Below, piece by piece: positions 46,543 to 56,765 of a stretch of DNA of 64,000 nucleotides. Source of the DNA: Aurantiacibacter aquimixticola (lineage in GTDB: Bacteria; Pseudomonadota; Alphaproteobacteria; Sphingomonadales; Sphingomonadaceae); the NCBI RefSeq assembly GCF_003605475.1, contig NZ_RAHX01000001.1, positions 186,001 through 250,000 on the forward strand, written 5' to 3'. Position 1 is the first letter of the stretch, and each line of letters opens with the position of its first letter. A program made the translations under genes and the position numbers. The notes beneath the pieces are model-generated. The model did no database searches and was not told the origin of the DNA. It saw nothing but the letters and a program-made list of their open reading frames with translations.

Positions 46543-48366
46543 ATGTGCGGAATTATAGGAATTGTAGGCACGCGCGATGTCGCGGCGCGGCTGGTCGACG
46601 GTCTCAGGCGGATGGAATATCGCGGCTATGACAGCGCCGGTGTCTGCACCGCGCATGATGGCGAGCTGCTGCGCCGCCGCGCCGAAGGCAAGCTCAACAA
46701 TCTGGTCGAGGAGCTGGCCAGCAATCCCGCGCCAGGCGAAACCGGGATCGCCCACACGCGCTGGGCCACCCATGGCGCTCCGACGCAGAAGAATGCGCAT
46801 CCGCACGCCACCCCGGCCGTCGCGCTCGTTCACAATGGCATCATCGAGAATTTCAAGGAGTTGCGGGACGAATTGCGCGCCGATGGCCGCACCTTCGAAA
46901 GCGACACCGATACGGAAGTCGTCGTCCATCTGATTTCGCGCTGGATCGAGGAGGGCATGTCGCCCGAAGAGGCGGTGCAGACCGTACTTCCCCGCCTGCG
47001 CGGTGCATTTGCGCTGGCCATTGCCTTCCGCGATCATCCCGATATGTTGATCGGCGCGCGGCTTGGTTCGCCCCTTGTCGTCGGCCACGGAGAGGGGGAG
47101 ATGTTCCTCGGCTCCGACGCGCTCGCGCTCGCGCCGCTGACGCAGGAGATTTCCTATCTAGAAGAAGGCGACTGGGTCACGATCACGCGTGACGGTGCGG
47201 CCATCCGCGATGCGGACGGAAACGAGGTCGAGCGCGAAGTGCGCACATCCGGCGCGTCCGCCGCGGCGATCGAGAAGGGCGATTATCGCCACTTCATGCA
47301 GAAGGAGATCTTTGAGCAGCCGACGGTGGTCGCGCAGACACTGCGCTCTTACCTGCGCCCGGGCGAGCAGCGCGTCGCACTGCCGCAAATGGATTTCGAC
47401 ATCACCGCGATCAACCGCATCACGCTGGTCGCCTGCGGCACGTCGTATTACGCCGGTCTCGTTGCGAAATACTGGTTCGAGCAATTCGCCCGCGTCCCGG
47501 TCGACATCGATTTCGCCAGTGAGTTTCGCTATCGCGAACCGATCCTGCCCGAGGGCGGGCTTGCGCTGTTCATCAGCCAGAGCGGAGAGACGGCGGACAC
47601 GCTGGCGGCGCTGCGCCATTGCCGTGAACAAGGGCAGACCATTGCCGCTGTCGTCAACGTGCCGACCAGTTCGATGGCGCGTGAAGCCGATCTGCTGCTC
47701 CCGACCCATGCCGGGCCCGAAATCGGCGTCGCCTCGACCAAGGCCTTCACCTGCCAGCTTGCCGTGCTTGCCGCGCTCGCCGCGCATTTCGCAGTCAAGA
47801 AGGGCCTGATGGATCGCGAGGAAGAGGCAGAGGTCGTCGAACACCTGCTCGAGGCGCCAGCGTGTCTCAATGCCGCGCTCGACCACGATGAAGAGATCAA
47901 GGAGATGGCGCATCTGATCGCCCCGGCGCGCGACGTGCTTTATCTCGGGCGTGGGGCGGATTTCCCCTTGGCGCTGGAAGGTGCGCTGAAGTTGAAGGAA
48001 ATCAGCTATATCCACGCCGAAGGCTATGCTTCTGGCGAGATGAAGCATGGCCCCATCGCCCTGATCGACGACAAGGTTCCCGTCATCACACTGGCTCCAT
48101 CCGGGCCGCTGTTCGAGAAGACGGTTTCCAACATGCAGGAAGTGCAGGCGCGCGGTGGGCAGGTGGTGCTGATATCGGACAGGAAGGGTATCGAGGCGGC
48201 CGGTGAAGGGTGCATGGCGACCATCGAAATGCCAAAGGTGCACCCGCTGATCGCGCCGCTCGTCTATGCCGTGCCGGTGCAGCTGCTCGCCTATCACGTG
48301 GCGGTCGCCAAAGGCACCGACGTTGATCAACCACGCAATCTGGCGAAGTCCGTCACCGTCGAGTGA
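46543..48366 (+). CDS. glmS: Glutamine--fructose-6-phosphate aminotransferase
   Basis: A 607-residue GlmS. The N-terminal nucleophile cysteine follows the initiator methionine (MCGIIGIVGTRDVAARLVDGL). The glutaminase segment includes HTRWATHGAPTQKNAHPH. Two SIS domains include LVACGTSYYAGLVAKYWFEQ and SQSGETADTLAALRHC, and the end is DQPRNLAKSVTVE. It makes glucosamine-6-phosphate and, with glmU nearby, supplies UDP-GlcNAc. No upstream glmS ribozyme-like structure is expected or seen, since the gap is only 21 bases. Confidence 0.97.
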   Translation: MCGIIGIVGTRDVAARLVDGLRRMEYRGYDSAGVCTAHDGELLRRRAEGKLNNLVEELASNPAPGETGIAHTRWATHGAPTQKNAHPHATPAVALVHNGIIENFKELRDELRADGRTFESDTDTEVVVHLISRWIEEGMSPEEAVQTVLPRLRGAFALAIAFRDHPDMLIGARLGSPLVVGHGEGEMFLGSDALALAPLTQEISYLEEGDWVTITRDGAAIRDADGNEVEREVRTSGASAAAIEKGDYRHFMQKEIFEQPTVVAQTLRSYLRPGEQRVALPQMDFDITAINRITLVACGTSYYAGLVAKYWFEQFARVPVDIDFASEFRYREPILPEGGLALFISQSGETADTLAALRHCREQGQTIAAVVNVPTSSMAREADLLLPTHAGPEIGVASTKAFTCQLAVLAALAAHFAVKKGLMDREEEAEVVEHLLEAPACLNAALDHDEEIKEMAHLIAPARDVLYLGRGADFPLALEGALKLKEISYIHAEGYASGEMKHGPIALIDDKVPVITLAPSGPLFEKTVSNMQEVQARGGQVVLISDRKGIEAAGEGCMATIEMPKVHPLIAPLVYAVPVQLLAYHVAVAKGTDVDQPRNLAKSVTVE

Positions 48367-48434
48367 TCGGCGACGTGATGCAAAAAATGCGGCGCTTTAC
48401 GGGGCCCTAACCATTTCGCGCCTATGGCCGAAAT

Positions 48435-50783
48435 GTGAGCAAGAACCCGACCGGATTGCCCAAATTGCCTTTGCGTCTCAACGCATTGGAAGTGGTTGGC
48501 CTGCGTTCGCCGAGCGAAGGCGATTGGTCGCGCCTGCGCGCCCTGCAATATTCCGATATCCACAAAGCGTCCCGCATCCGTCTGTTCGCGCACGCTATCG
48601 CGGCGACATTGGTGCTGACGCTTTTCATCGGATCGATCCCCATCTGGATACTCGGCATCTGGATGGCGTCCGTTGTCGGAAGCGTCTTCTATGTCGGCCG
48701 GATCGAGCAACAATTCATCGGCGTGGCGCGGCGATCGATGTCGTATCAGGAATTCTGCCGACATGCCGGGGCGGTCGCAATATGCGCGGTGCCGTGGGTG
48801 CTCGCGCTGTTTTTCTTCGTGCCGCACGGCAACCTCGCGCAGCAATTCGGACTGTGGACGCTGGTTGCGATGCTGATCGCGGGAAGCGCCGTTACCTCGT
48901 CTTCCGCGCCCGTTTCGGTCATCGTGTTCGATCTGGTCGTCGGCGTAACGGGCGCTGGCTCCTTCGTCATCAGCGGGGACGCACTGTTCGCCATTGCCAG
49001 CTTCGCATTCGTCTTGGCGATGGTCGCCGGCGCTCTCTCCTCTGCGCGGACATATCTATCGGCTCGCATCGCGGAAGCGGGTGTCGCCGAAAAGGACGAA
49101 GTCGTTTCGCTGCTGCTGCGTGAGTTCGAGGAGAAGGAGTCCGACTGGCTCTGGCAGGTCGACAACAACCGCACCCTGCGCGCCGTTAGCCCGCGCTTCG
49201 CTTTCGCCCTTGGTCGCACCCCCGCGGAAGTGGAAGGCGAGCGCTTTATCAAGCTTATCGCGGGCGACGATTTCACCAGCGGACAGGTGCCGCGCAGCCT
49301 GCACGATCTCGCCGAACGCCTGAAACGGCGCGAGAGCTTTTCCAACCTTCTGGTCGAAGTGATAATTGCCGAGCAGCGGCGTTGGTGGGAGCTTTCAGGG
49401 ACGCCGATGCGGGACAATGGCGGCGGATATATCGGCTTTCGCGGCGTGGGTTCGGACGTGACCGAGCAACGCGAAAGCGACGAGAAGATCGCCTATCTCG
49501 CCCGCTACGATACGCTGACGGGACTTCCCAACCGCCTGATGCTCACCGAGGCTCTGGGCGAAGCGATGCGCTTTTCCGAGCAGTGGCGTTCGCGCTGCGC
49601 GTTCCTGATGATCGACCTCGACCGATTCAAGCAGGTCAACGATTCGCTCGGTCACCTCGTCGGCGACCGCCTGCTCAAGCAGGTCGCGGAGCGCCTGCAG
49701 GAAGTTTGCACCGACAACGAACAATGCGGACGACTGGGCGGCGACGAGTTCGCCGTGGTGTTGCGCGACGCGACCGATCACCTTGTCGTCGACCACGTTT
49801 CCGACGCGATTATCGAACATCTTTCCAAGCCATACATCGTCGACAACCACACGCTGTTCATCGGTGCTAGTGTCGGCTCGGCTATCGGACCGCGCGACGG
49901 ACAGACCGTCGAGACGCTCATGCGAAATGCCGATCTTGCCCTTTACCGGGCGAAGGATGACGGGCGCGGGATGCACTGCACTTACGAGCCTTCGCTGCAT
50001 GCGCATGCCGAAGAGCGTCGGACGCTTGAGCTTGCCCTGCGAAAGGCGATCGCGAATGACGAGCTGCAGCTGAATTTTCAGCCCGTCGTCGATGCCAAGA
50101 CCGAGGGCGTCGCGAGTTTCGAGGCGTTGCTGCGCTGGAACAGCGCGGAACATGGCTTCGTCAGCCCGGCAAAATTCATTCCGCTCGCCGAAGATACCCG
50201 CCTCATCATTCCCATCGGCGAATGGGTCATGATCGAGGCCTGCCGCCAAGCCATGCGCTGGCCTGCGGAAATTCGCGTTGCGGTGAATGTCTCGGGTGAA
50301 CAGCTTCTCGAGCCGGACTTTGCCGCCACGGTGGTAAAGGCGCTGACGGCGACGGGCCTACCGGCTCACAGGCTGGAGATCGAGGTTACCGAAAGCGTGT
50401 TCCTTCGCGATCCCAAGACGGCGAATGCGACACTGGAAGAAATTGTCGCGCTTGGCTGCTCCGTTGCGCTGGACGATTTCGGCACGGGCTATTCGTCGCT
50501 CGGCTACCTTCGCAACAATCGGTTCAGCACAATCAAGGTGGATCGCAGCTTCGTCCAGGGCGCGGCGCAGGAAAGCCCGGAAAGTATCGCGATCATCCGC
50601 GCCGTTGTTGCGATGGCGCAGTCGCTGGAAATGTCGACGACAGCCGAAGGCGTGGAGACCGCTGAAGAGGCCGATCTCATCCGCTCGTTCGGCTGCACGA
50701 AGATCCAGGGATATTACTTCGGCCGACCGATGGGTGCAGAAGAAGCCAAGTCGCTGGTCTTCCGGACGCGCCGCGCGGCTTAG
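48435..50783 (+). CDS. GGDEF-EAL cyclic-di-GMP enzyme with membrane and PAS domains
   Basis: A 782-residue protein. An N-terminal region has about six hydrophobic helices (residues 50-210). A PAS-like domain follows ([20 protein letters not shown]). The GGDEF domain has [12 protein letters not shown] but no RxxD inhibitory site before it. The EAL domain has all main catalytic segments: [40 protein letters not shown] and AEGVET. The phosphodiesterase is therefore probably active; cyclase activity is possible. The start is GTG 48435. Its end overlaps the convergent purQ by 4 bases. Confidence 0.92.
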   Translation: MSKNPTGLPKLPLRLNALEVVGLRSPSEGDWSRLRALQYSDIHKASRIRLFAHAIAATLVLTLFIGSIPIWILGIWMASVVGSVFYVGRIEQQFIGVARRSMSYQEFCRHAGAVAICAVPWVLALFFFVPHGNLAQQFGLWTLVAMLIAGSAVTSSSAPVSVIVFDLVVGVTGAGSFVISGDALFAIASFAFVLAMVAGALSSARTYLSARIAEAGVAEKDEVVSLLLREFEEKESDWLWQVDNNRTLRAVSPRFAFALGRTPAEVEGERFIKLIAGDDFTSGQVPRSLHDLAERLKRRESFSNLLVEVIIAEQRRWWELSGTPMRDNGGGYIGFRGVGSDVTEQRESDEKIAYLARYDTLTGLPNRLMLTEALGEAMRFSEQWRSRCAFLMIDLDRFKQVNDSLGHLVGDRLLKQVAERLQEVCTDNEQCGRLGGDEFAVVLRDATDHLVVDHVSDAIIEHLSKPYIVDNHTLFIGASVGSAIGPRDGQTVETLMRNADLALYRAKDDGRGMHCTYEPSLHAHAEERRTLELALRKAIANDELQLNFQPVVDAKTEGVASFEALLRWNSAEHGFVSPAKFIPLAEDTRLIIPIGEWVMIEACRQAMRWPAEIRVAVNVSGEQLLEPDFAATVVKALTATGLPAHRLEIEVTESVFLRDPKTANATLEEIVALGCSVALDDFGTGYSSLGYLRNNRFSTIKVDRSFVQGAAQESPESIAIIRAVVAMAQSLEMSTTAEGVETAEEADLIRSFGCTKIQGYYFGRPMGAEEAKSLVFRTRRAA

Positions 50784-51451
50784 GCGCTCGCCAGCGCGCC
50801 GATTGCGCTTTCGAACAAACGCCTGCCATCGCTGCCGCCATGGGCGTCCTCGATTGCGCGCTCAGGGTGGGGCATCATGCCAAGCACATTGCCTGCCGCA
50901 TTCAGAATGCCGGCGATATCGCGGCGCGACCCATTGCAGTTTTCGGTGTAGCGGAAAGCCACGCGGCCATCGCCCTCCAGCCGATCCAGCGTGGCATCGT
51001 CGGCGAAGTAATTGCCATCGTGATGCGCCACCGGGATTTGGATCCGCTCACCGGCCTCGAAGCCGCCTGTGAATATGCTCTGCGTATTTTCGACGACCAG
51101 TTCCACCGTGCGGCAGATGAAAGTCTGTTCGGCATTGCGCATCAGGGCGCCGGGAAGCAGGCGCGCTTCGGTCAGCACCTGGAAACCGTTGCAAACGCCC
51201 AGCACCGGCACGCCGCGTTTGGCCGCTTCCGCGACGGAGCGCATGATCGGGCTGTTGGCCGCCATCGCGCCGCTGCGCAGGTAATCGCCGTAGGAAAAGC
51301 CACCAGGCAGGGCGATGAAGTCCAGACCATCGGGCAAGTCGGCATCGCCATGCCAGATCTGGAACGGATCACGACCCGACACTTCGCGCAGCGCGACGAG
51401 CATGTCGCGATCACAATTGGAGCCGGGGAAAGTGACGACCGCGGTCTTCAC
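50780..51451 (-). CDS. purQ: FGAM synthase subunit PurQ (glutaminase)
   Basis: A 223-residue class-I glutamine amidotransferase subunit. The nucleophile cysteine is in [12 protein letters not shown] and the His/Glu pair in [11 protein letters not shown]. The start [15 protein letters not shown] fits the family, read from GTG 51451 inside the purS stop (GTGA overlap). It supplies ammonia to PurL, which is not in the window. Confidence 0.96.
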   Translation of the reverse strand: MKTAVVTFPGSNCDRDMLVALREVSGRDPFQIWHGDADLPDGLDFIALPGGFSYGDYLRSGAMAANSPIMRSVAEAAKRGVPVLGVCNGFQVLTEARLLPGALMRNAEQTFICRTVELVVENTQSIFTGGFEAGERIQIPVAHHDGNYFADDATLDRLEGDGRVAFRYTENCNGSRRDIAGILNAAGNVLGMMPHPERAIEDAHGGSDGRRLFESAIGALASA

Positions 51452-51684
51452 GCTGCGACCTTCTCGATGCGGTAATTCTCGATCACCGTGTTGGCGAGAA
51501 GCTTCTCGCACATTTGTGACAGGGCCTCGTCGCTCGTCTCATCGGCCACGTCGAGTTCGATCAGCCGCCCGACGCGCACGTCCTCCACCCCGCCGAAACC
51601 GAGGCTTTCCAGCGCGTGATGCACTGCGCGGCCCTGCGGATCGAGGACGCCGGGCTTCAGGGAAATATGAATGCGGACTTTCAT
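51448..51684 (-). CDS. purS: FGAM synthase subunit PurS
   Basis: A 78-residue Pur[22 protein letters not shown] and the [19 protein letters not shown] core. It bridges PurQ and PurL. ATG 51684 fits the family start. Its stop overlaps purQ by 4 bases. Confidence 0.95.
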   Translation of the reverse strand: MKVRIHISLKPGVLDPQGRAVHHALESLGFGGVEDVRVGRLIELDVADETSDEALSQMCEKLLANTVIENYRIEKVAA

Positions 51685-51809
51685 GGCAGAGCGGCCTCTT
51701 GCGATGCGGAGAATTGCGCCGCTGCCTATGGCGAGATGCGGGCCGAACGGCAAGGGGGCGGCGCGGGTGATCCCCGGGCCGCCCCTATTCAGAACCGATT
51801 GGCAGTGGG

Positions 51810-54656
51810 TCAGTCTTCGGCGACGAGAATGCGCGTATCGGCGCGCCGTTCCGGCACGAGATAGGTCTGCGCCATCTGCTGCAGCTGCGCGGGCGTGAAG
51901 CTGTTCATCACCGCTTCGATCTCGCGCACCCGGTCGAGCCGATCGGCTTCGCTCTGCGCATCGTTGACCACGCCCAGCCAGAAGCCGTTATTCTCTCGCG
52001 ACTGGCGGATGTTTTCGAGGATGGGCTGGCGCGCGCGCAGCAGCATGTCATCGCTCACCGCTTCGTCGCGAAGCTCGGCTGCAAGGCGCGTAATGATACC
52101 GCGCACATCGTCCGCCTGCGCAGGATCAATGACCGCGGCGAGGCTGAGCGTGCCGAGATCCTCGAAATCGGAGCTGGTCGAATTGGAGACAAGCGGGCTG
52201 TAGGTGGCCGCCAGTTCCTCCCGCAGCGTTTCGATCGCCTTCAAGCGCATGAGGCCGGACAGTAGCGTCAGACCCACATCTTCGCGGAAGTCGCCATCGT
52301 CTGTCGTGCGCCAGATACTGCCGATCAGCGCCTGATCGGCCTGGCCGGTATGGGTGTACTCGTTCACTTCGTCACCGGAGAGGTCGACGAAGGTGACTTC
52401 GCGCTTTTCTTCGTAATCCGTGAATTCGGCCTGCCGCTCCGGCAGCGCGCCGAAGCTTTGCGCGACCGCTGCAATCGCCGCATCCGGATCGATATCGCCG
52501 ACGATGCCGATCTCGATCGCGCCATCGGTGGCCGCTTCCAGCACGGCTGCCTTGAGTGCTTCGCGATCGACGGAGTCGAGCTGTTCCCGCGACGGGAAGG
52601 CGAAATATGGTCCTTCGGCGATCTGCTCGCTGGAGCGGAGTCCGAAGACCTGCGACGGCTGCGACAGGATCTGGCCCCAGATGGTGTCGATAAACGCGCC
52701 GAAACGCGCATCGGCCTCGGGACGCAGGCCGATATCGGTGAGATAAGCGGCCGCGACCTTCATCTGCGTGTCGATATCGTCGGCCGTCGTCGTGCCGCCG
52801 ACCGAGAAGGTGTCGGTGCCGGAACCGATGCCGCGACTGACCTGCTTGCCCGCCAGAATCTCGGTAAGCTCGTCGGAACTATGCTGGCCGAGGCCACCGA
52901 CTTCGGAAGCGAGCTGCAGATAGATGCCGGCGGCCGCCGCATTCATGTCGTCGAGCGCGAAAGAGCCGCCATCCATATTGACGGAGAAGCGCACGCGGCC
53001 CGGCTCGAAATCGGTCTGCTTGATATTGAGGCGGACATTGTTGGCGAAGGTAACGGTGCGAATGCCCAGATCGTCGATCATCGTGTCCGCGATAACGCTG
53101 CCGGGCATTCCCCAATCGTCATAGGCGAAAGCGACGGCGGCGGTGTCTTCCGGTTCGGCGACGGCGAGGGCTGCGCTTTCATTGTAGACCGCAGCGACCG
53201 CTTCGTCGCCGCCTTCGAGTTCCTTCGCCGTAACGCGAACCAGAGGCTGGCCTTCGTCCCACGCGTCGCGGAAGGCGGCATTGACGTTTTCGAGGGTGAG
53301 CTGCGGGCGCATCGCCTGGAACAGATCATAGCGCCATTGCGGATCGGTGACGAAGTCGTTTTCCGTCGCCACATTCACCAGCGCCATCGCCAGTTGCGAA
53401 TTGGTGCGCGCTCCGGCCTGCTCGGCGCTGCGGCGCAGCGCGCTGTCGACCTGGGTGAGCGCGTAGTTCAGTTCGTTCTGGGTGAAACCGTATTGCAGCG
53501 CGCGGCGCAGCTCCTGCTCCGCGATGGCGAGACCCTGGTCCCAGGCTCCATCGCGCGTGCTGACGCTGATCGCGGAATATTCGGCCACATCATCGTCGGT
53601 GCCGATGCCGAATCCGCCGCCAAGGATCGGGCTGTCTTCCGCATTGGCGATGCGGGTCATGCGACGATCGAAGATGATCGTCGCGAGGTTCTCGAGCTGA
53701 CCGGACATCCGCTCCGCCACAGAGTCTACGGGATCGGTGTAGGGTCGCAGCTGATAGATTGCGGCGCCTTCTCCGATGGTCGGATCGACAAAAGTATCGA
53801 ATTCGGTCTCGCGGTCGAAATTCGCGGTGCCGAGCGAGGGTTGTGTTCCCGCGTCACCGCGCGGCTGCCAGTCGGCAAAGCGGTCCCGAATCTTGGCCTC
53901 CATTTCAGCCACGTCGAAATCGCCCACCGCAATGAAGGTCACATTCTCGGGGCGGTAGAAGCGGTAATAAAGATCGCGCAGACGCTCTGCCGGGGCTTCG
54001 CGCAGCACGGAATCAAGGCCGATCGGGAAGCGGCTGACATAGCGCGTTCCGGGAACGCGGAAGTCGAACAGATCGCGGAAGTTGCGCAGGCCCGCGGTGT
54101 CGCGCACGCGGCGCTCGCTGACAAGAATTTCGCGTTCGCGGTCGACGGCTTCGGGATCGAAGGTCAGCTCGCTCGCCGCTTCGCGCATGAGGAAGAGCGA
54201 GGTGTCGACCGTCTCGTCATCCACATTGGGAGCTTCGAGCATGTACACCGTCTCGTCGAAACTGGTGTAGGCGTTGGTATCCGCGCCGAAGGAAAGGCCG
54301 AGCCGTTCGAGCAGCGGGATCATCTCGCCTTCGGGAACGTTCGTGGAGCCGTTGAAAGCCATGTGCTCGATGAAGTGAGCGAGGCCCTGCTCGTTCTCGG
54401 CCTCCGCCGTGGAGCCGAAATCGACATGCATGCGGAAAGAGGCAGCGCCATCGGGCGTGTCGTTCTGCATGATCGCGTATTTCATGCCGTTTTCGAGGGT
54501 GCCGTACGTCACGGCAGGATCGGGCACGATGTCGCTCGCTTCGACGCCCCAGCCTTCGACCGGGCCCTGCTGCGCCATTGCCGGCGCAGCCAGGCCGAGC
54601 GTCAACGCCAGGGTTGCGGTGGAAATGCTTGCGGAAAGCGCGCGGCGTATGGTCAT
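51810..54656 (-). CDS. M16-family zinc metallopeptidase, periplasmic
   Basis: A 948-residue double-length M16 protein. A signal peptide (ATLALTLGLAAPAMAQ) is followed by the inverted zinc motif HFIEH (GLAHFIEHMAFNGSTN, near residue 95). The downstream ligand glutamate is in REREILVSERRV. The second half repeats the M16 fold without the zinc motif. Such insulinase-like proteins degrade or process peptides in the periplasm. It lies between purC and purS on the same strand; gaps of 128 and 125 bases suggest its own promoter. Confidence 0.9.
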   Translation of the reverse strand: MTIRRALSASISTATLALTLGLAAPAMAQQGPVEGWGVEASDIVPDPAVTYGTLENGMKYAIMQNDTPDGAASFRMHVDFGSTAEAENEQGLAHFIEHMAFNGSTNVPEGEMIPLLERLGLSFGADTNAYTSFDETVYMLEAPNVDDETVDTSLFLMREAASELTFDPEAVDREREILVSERRVRDTAGLRNFRDLFDFRVPGTRYVSRFPIGLDSVLREAPAERLRDLYYRFYRPENVTFIAVGDFDVAEMEAKIRDRFADWQPRGDAGTQPSLGTANFDRETEFDTFVDPTIGEGAAIYQLRPYTDPVDSVAERMSGQLENLATIIFDRRMTRIANAEDSPILGGGFGIGTDDDVAEYSAISVSTRDGAWDQGLAIAEQELRRALQYGFTQNELNYALTQVDSALRRSAEQAGARTNSQLAMALVNVATENDFVTDPQWRYDLFQAMRPQLTLENVNAAFRDAWDEGQPLVRVTAKELEGGDEAVAAVYNESAALAVAEPEDTAAVAFAYDDWGMPGSVIADTMIDDLGIRTVTFANNVRLNIKQTDFEPGRVRFSVNMDGGSFALDDMNAAAAGIYLQLASEVGGLGQHSSDELTEILAGKQVSRGIGSGTDTFSVGGTTTADDIDTQMKVAAAYLTDIGLRPEADARFGAFIDTIWGQILSQPSQVFGLRSSEQIAEGPYFAFPSREQLDSVDREALKAAVLEAATDGAIEIGIVGDIDPDAAIAAVAQSFGALPERQAEFTDYEEKREVTFVDLSGDEVNEYTHTGQADQALIGSIWRTTDDGDFREDVGLTLLSGLMRLKAIETLREELAATYSPLVSNSTSSDFEDLGTLSLAAVIDPAQADDVRGIITRLAAELRDEAVSDDMLLRARQPILENIRQSRENNGFWLGVVNDAQSEADRLDRVREIEAVMNSFTPAQLQQMAQTYLVPERRADTRILVAED

Positions 54657-54784
54657 CGGTAAAATCCCTCTCTCTTCAATTGGATGAGGAGGTCGCACGC
54701 GCCCCTGCGCGCAATGCCCCCTTCGTAGCATATACTATGCAGCCGCGATGAACCGGAGACAACTGGCTTTGGGTCGGTATCTGC

Positions 54785-55591
54785 CTACTTCTTCGGCTTG
54801 GGCGGGGTCTGACGAAGGCGCGAGCGGTGCGCGTCCATGTCCAGCACTTCGCCGGGTCCCTTATCCTCGCCATTGAGCAGGCCGAGGCGCCGGGCGACTT
54901 CCTGATAGGCCTCTTCCTCTCCGCCCAGATCGCGGCGGAAGCGGTCCTTGTCGAGCTTCTCGCCCGTGTTGAAGTCCCACAACCGGCAATTGTCCGGGCT
55001 GATCTCGTCAGCCAGGATCACGCGGCTGAAGTCGCCATCGTAGATGCGTCCGAACTCCAGCTTGAAGTCGACCAGCCGGATGTCGACCGCCGCCAGCATC
55101 CCGCTCATGAAGTCGTTGATGCGGATGGCCATCGCGGCGATATCCTGCATCTCCTCGTGCCCCGCCCAGTTGAAGGCGGCGATGTGCTCTTCGGAGACGA
55201 GCGGATCGCCCAGCGCGTCGTCCTTCAGGTAGTATTCGATCAGCGTGTGCGGCAGCATCTCGCCTTCCTCGATGCCGAGGCGCTTGGCTATGGAGCCCGC
55301 CGCAACGTTGCGCACCACCACTTCCAACGGGATGATCTCGACCTGCCGCACCAGCTGTTCGCGCATGTTGAGGCGGCGGATGAAGTGGGTGGGGATGCCG
55401 ATATGCGAAAGGCGGGTGAAGACGTGCTCGCTGATGCGGTTGTTGATCACGCCCTTGCCGTTGATCGTGCCGCGCTTCTCCGCGTTGAAGGCGGTGGCAT
55501 CGTCCTTGAAGTACTGGATGATCGTGCCCGGTTCGGGGCCTTCGTATAGGATCTTGGCCTTGCCTTCGTAGATCTGGCGACGACGGGACAT
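54785..55591 (-). CDS. purC: SAICAR synthetase
   Basis: A 268-residue PurC. Features are [54 protein letters not shown] and [15 protein letters not shown]. It joins CAIR and aspartate in purine synthesis. ATG 55591 fits the family start, although the frame stays open for 120 codons upstream through a repeat region. The C-terminal extension is basic. Confidence 0.96.
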   Translation of the reverse strand: MSRRRQIYEGKAKILYEGPEPGTIIQYFKDDATAFNAEKRGTINGKGVINNRISEHVFTRLSHIGIPTHFIRRLNMREQLVRQVEIIPLEVVVRNVAAGSIAKRLGIEEGEMLPHTLIEYYLKDDALGDPLVSEEHIAAFNWAGHEEMQDIAAMAIRINDFMSGMLAAVDIRLVDFKLEFGRIYDGDFSRVILADEISPDNCRLWDFNTGEKLDKDRFRRDLGGEEEAYQEVARRLGLLNGEDKGPGEVLDMDAHRSRLRQTPPKPKK

Positions 55592-56032
55592 GCAGCGGGG
55601 CCTTTCAGCTGTTCCAAAAGCGAGCGCCCCGGCGTTGCGAAGCGCGTTCGCAGTGGCCGGGGCGCGGTTGGCAAAGCCTATACACCCGCGCGACTGCAAG
55701 GGCAATCGGCCCGGCCGAGCGCGAAGGGGGTGTGACAAGTGTGACAGTGTCCAGGGCCGAAACGGCGATATGTGACCTTGGCGGCGCGAACGTGTGACCT
55801 TCAGGCAAGTTATTGTGACCCTTCGCGCCGAAGCTGTGACCTTCCGCCGGGAAACCGTAACCCGGCAGGTGTGACCTTCCAGGCCGCCGATTGTAACCCT
55901 GCGGCGGGAGAAGGAGTTGGTCGCGGACGTCATGCCGCCACGTACAGCAAGCAAACACGGCTGTAGGACAGACTAAAGCCACATGCTCCGCTGCTCGCCC
56001 GGGGAGCGTTGCCGACCGTGCAGCCGGGAGCC
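55592..56032. other. 441-base intergenic region between purC and wrbA
   Basis: This stretch has no convincing gene. Next to purC (55592-55730) I see nothing beyond ordinary GC-rich leader. 55731-55914 holds the TGTGACC repeat array described separately. The remainder up to the wrbA stop shows no strong hairpin with a T-run. Promoters for purC should lie here. Confidence 0.6.
55731..55914. repeat. Phased direct-repeat array, unit TGTGACCTTC, about 21-base period
   Basis: Copies of TGTGACC or close variants start at 55731, 55740, 55771, 55793, 55814, 55835, 55856 (CGTAACC), 55870 and 55892 (TGTAACC). The middle spacings are 22, 21, 21 and 21 bases, about two helical turns, so they would lie on one face of the DNA. 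The sequence between cores varies, so this is not a simple tandem duplication. It lies 140-320 bases upstream of purC. On the minus strand the core reads GGTCACA. Confidence 0.8.
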
Positions 56033-56635
56033 CTACGAATGCAGCTTTGCCGCGGTTTCCGCCACGCGCTTTCCGAGATAGCGCGCGCCGTCCAGCTCGA
56101 CTTGGCTCGGCTGGCGGCTGCCATCGCCGCCGGCGATCGTCGTGGCGCCGTAGGGCGCGCCGCCTTTCACATCGTCCGTGCCCATCTGGCCCTGGAAGCC
56201 ATAATCGAGACCCACGATCGTGCAGCCCATATGCAGCAGATTGGTAAGGATGGAAAACAGCGTCGTTTCCTGACCGCCATGCTGGCTGGCGCTGGACATG
56301 AAGGCGGCGCCCACCTTTCCGATGAGCGCGCCTTTCATCCACAATCCGCCGGTCTGATCCCAGAAAGCGGCCATCTGGCTCGACATCCGGCCATAGCGGG
56401 TCGGCGTGCCGACCACGATGCCGTCATATTGGGTGAGAGCGTCCGGGCCTTCGATGACTTCGTGGCCTTCCATTGTCTGGAAGCCCGCGCCCTCCACCAC
56501 CTCCTGCGGGGCGGTTTCGGGGACGTGGCGAATGTCCGCCTCGTGCCCGGCATCCCGCACACCTTCGGCCACGGCTTCCGCCATTGTCGCGGTGTGTCCG
56601 TAAGAGGAATAGTAGAGAACGAGAATGCGGGCCAT
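56033..56635 (-). CDS. wrbA: NAD(P)H:quinone oxidoreductase, WrbA type
   Basis: A 200-residue flavodoxin-like protein. The FMN phosphate loop is [36 protein letters not shown] and [12 protein letters not shown] are WrbA hallmarks. It reduces quinones by two electrons, limiting redox cycling. ATG 56635 fits; upstream codons in frame are not conserved. It is divergent from the cNMP-binding oxidoreductase gene by about 130 bases, and both are flavoproteins. Confidence 0.95.
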   Translation of the reverse strand: MARILVLYYSSYGHTATMAEAVAEGVRDAGHEADIRHVPETAPQEVVEGAGFQTMEGHEVIEGPDALTQYDGIVVGTPTRYGRMSSQMAAFWDQTGGLWMKGALIGKVGAAFMSSASQHGGQETTLFSILTNLLHMGCTIVGLDYGFQGQMGTDDVKGGAPYGATTIAGGDGSRQPSQVELDGARYLGKRVAETAAKLHS

Positions 56636-56765
56636 CGGGCAATCCTTTGCTGTGAGCGTATGATGGTGCAATGAGGGGCGGACCCGCACGGTTCCGGCGG
56701 GCGACTTGCAACCCGCGCGCGCCTCGCCAGATTGGTCGGCCAGCTTTTCACCGAGGATCCCCCGC

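Noticed and set aside
52350..54662. Long plus-strand reading frame (770 codons) opposite the M16 peptidase
   Set aside because: Antisense shadow in a high-GC gene; the composition is Arg/Gly/Ala-rich without domains, and the minus strand has the HFIEH zinc motif.
55592..55954. Extended PurC with a 120-residue N-terminal repeat segment
   Set aside because: The PurC family starts at the 55591 ATG; the upstream frame has only a 21-base-periodic artefact and no ribosome site.
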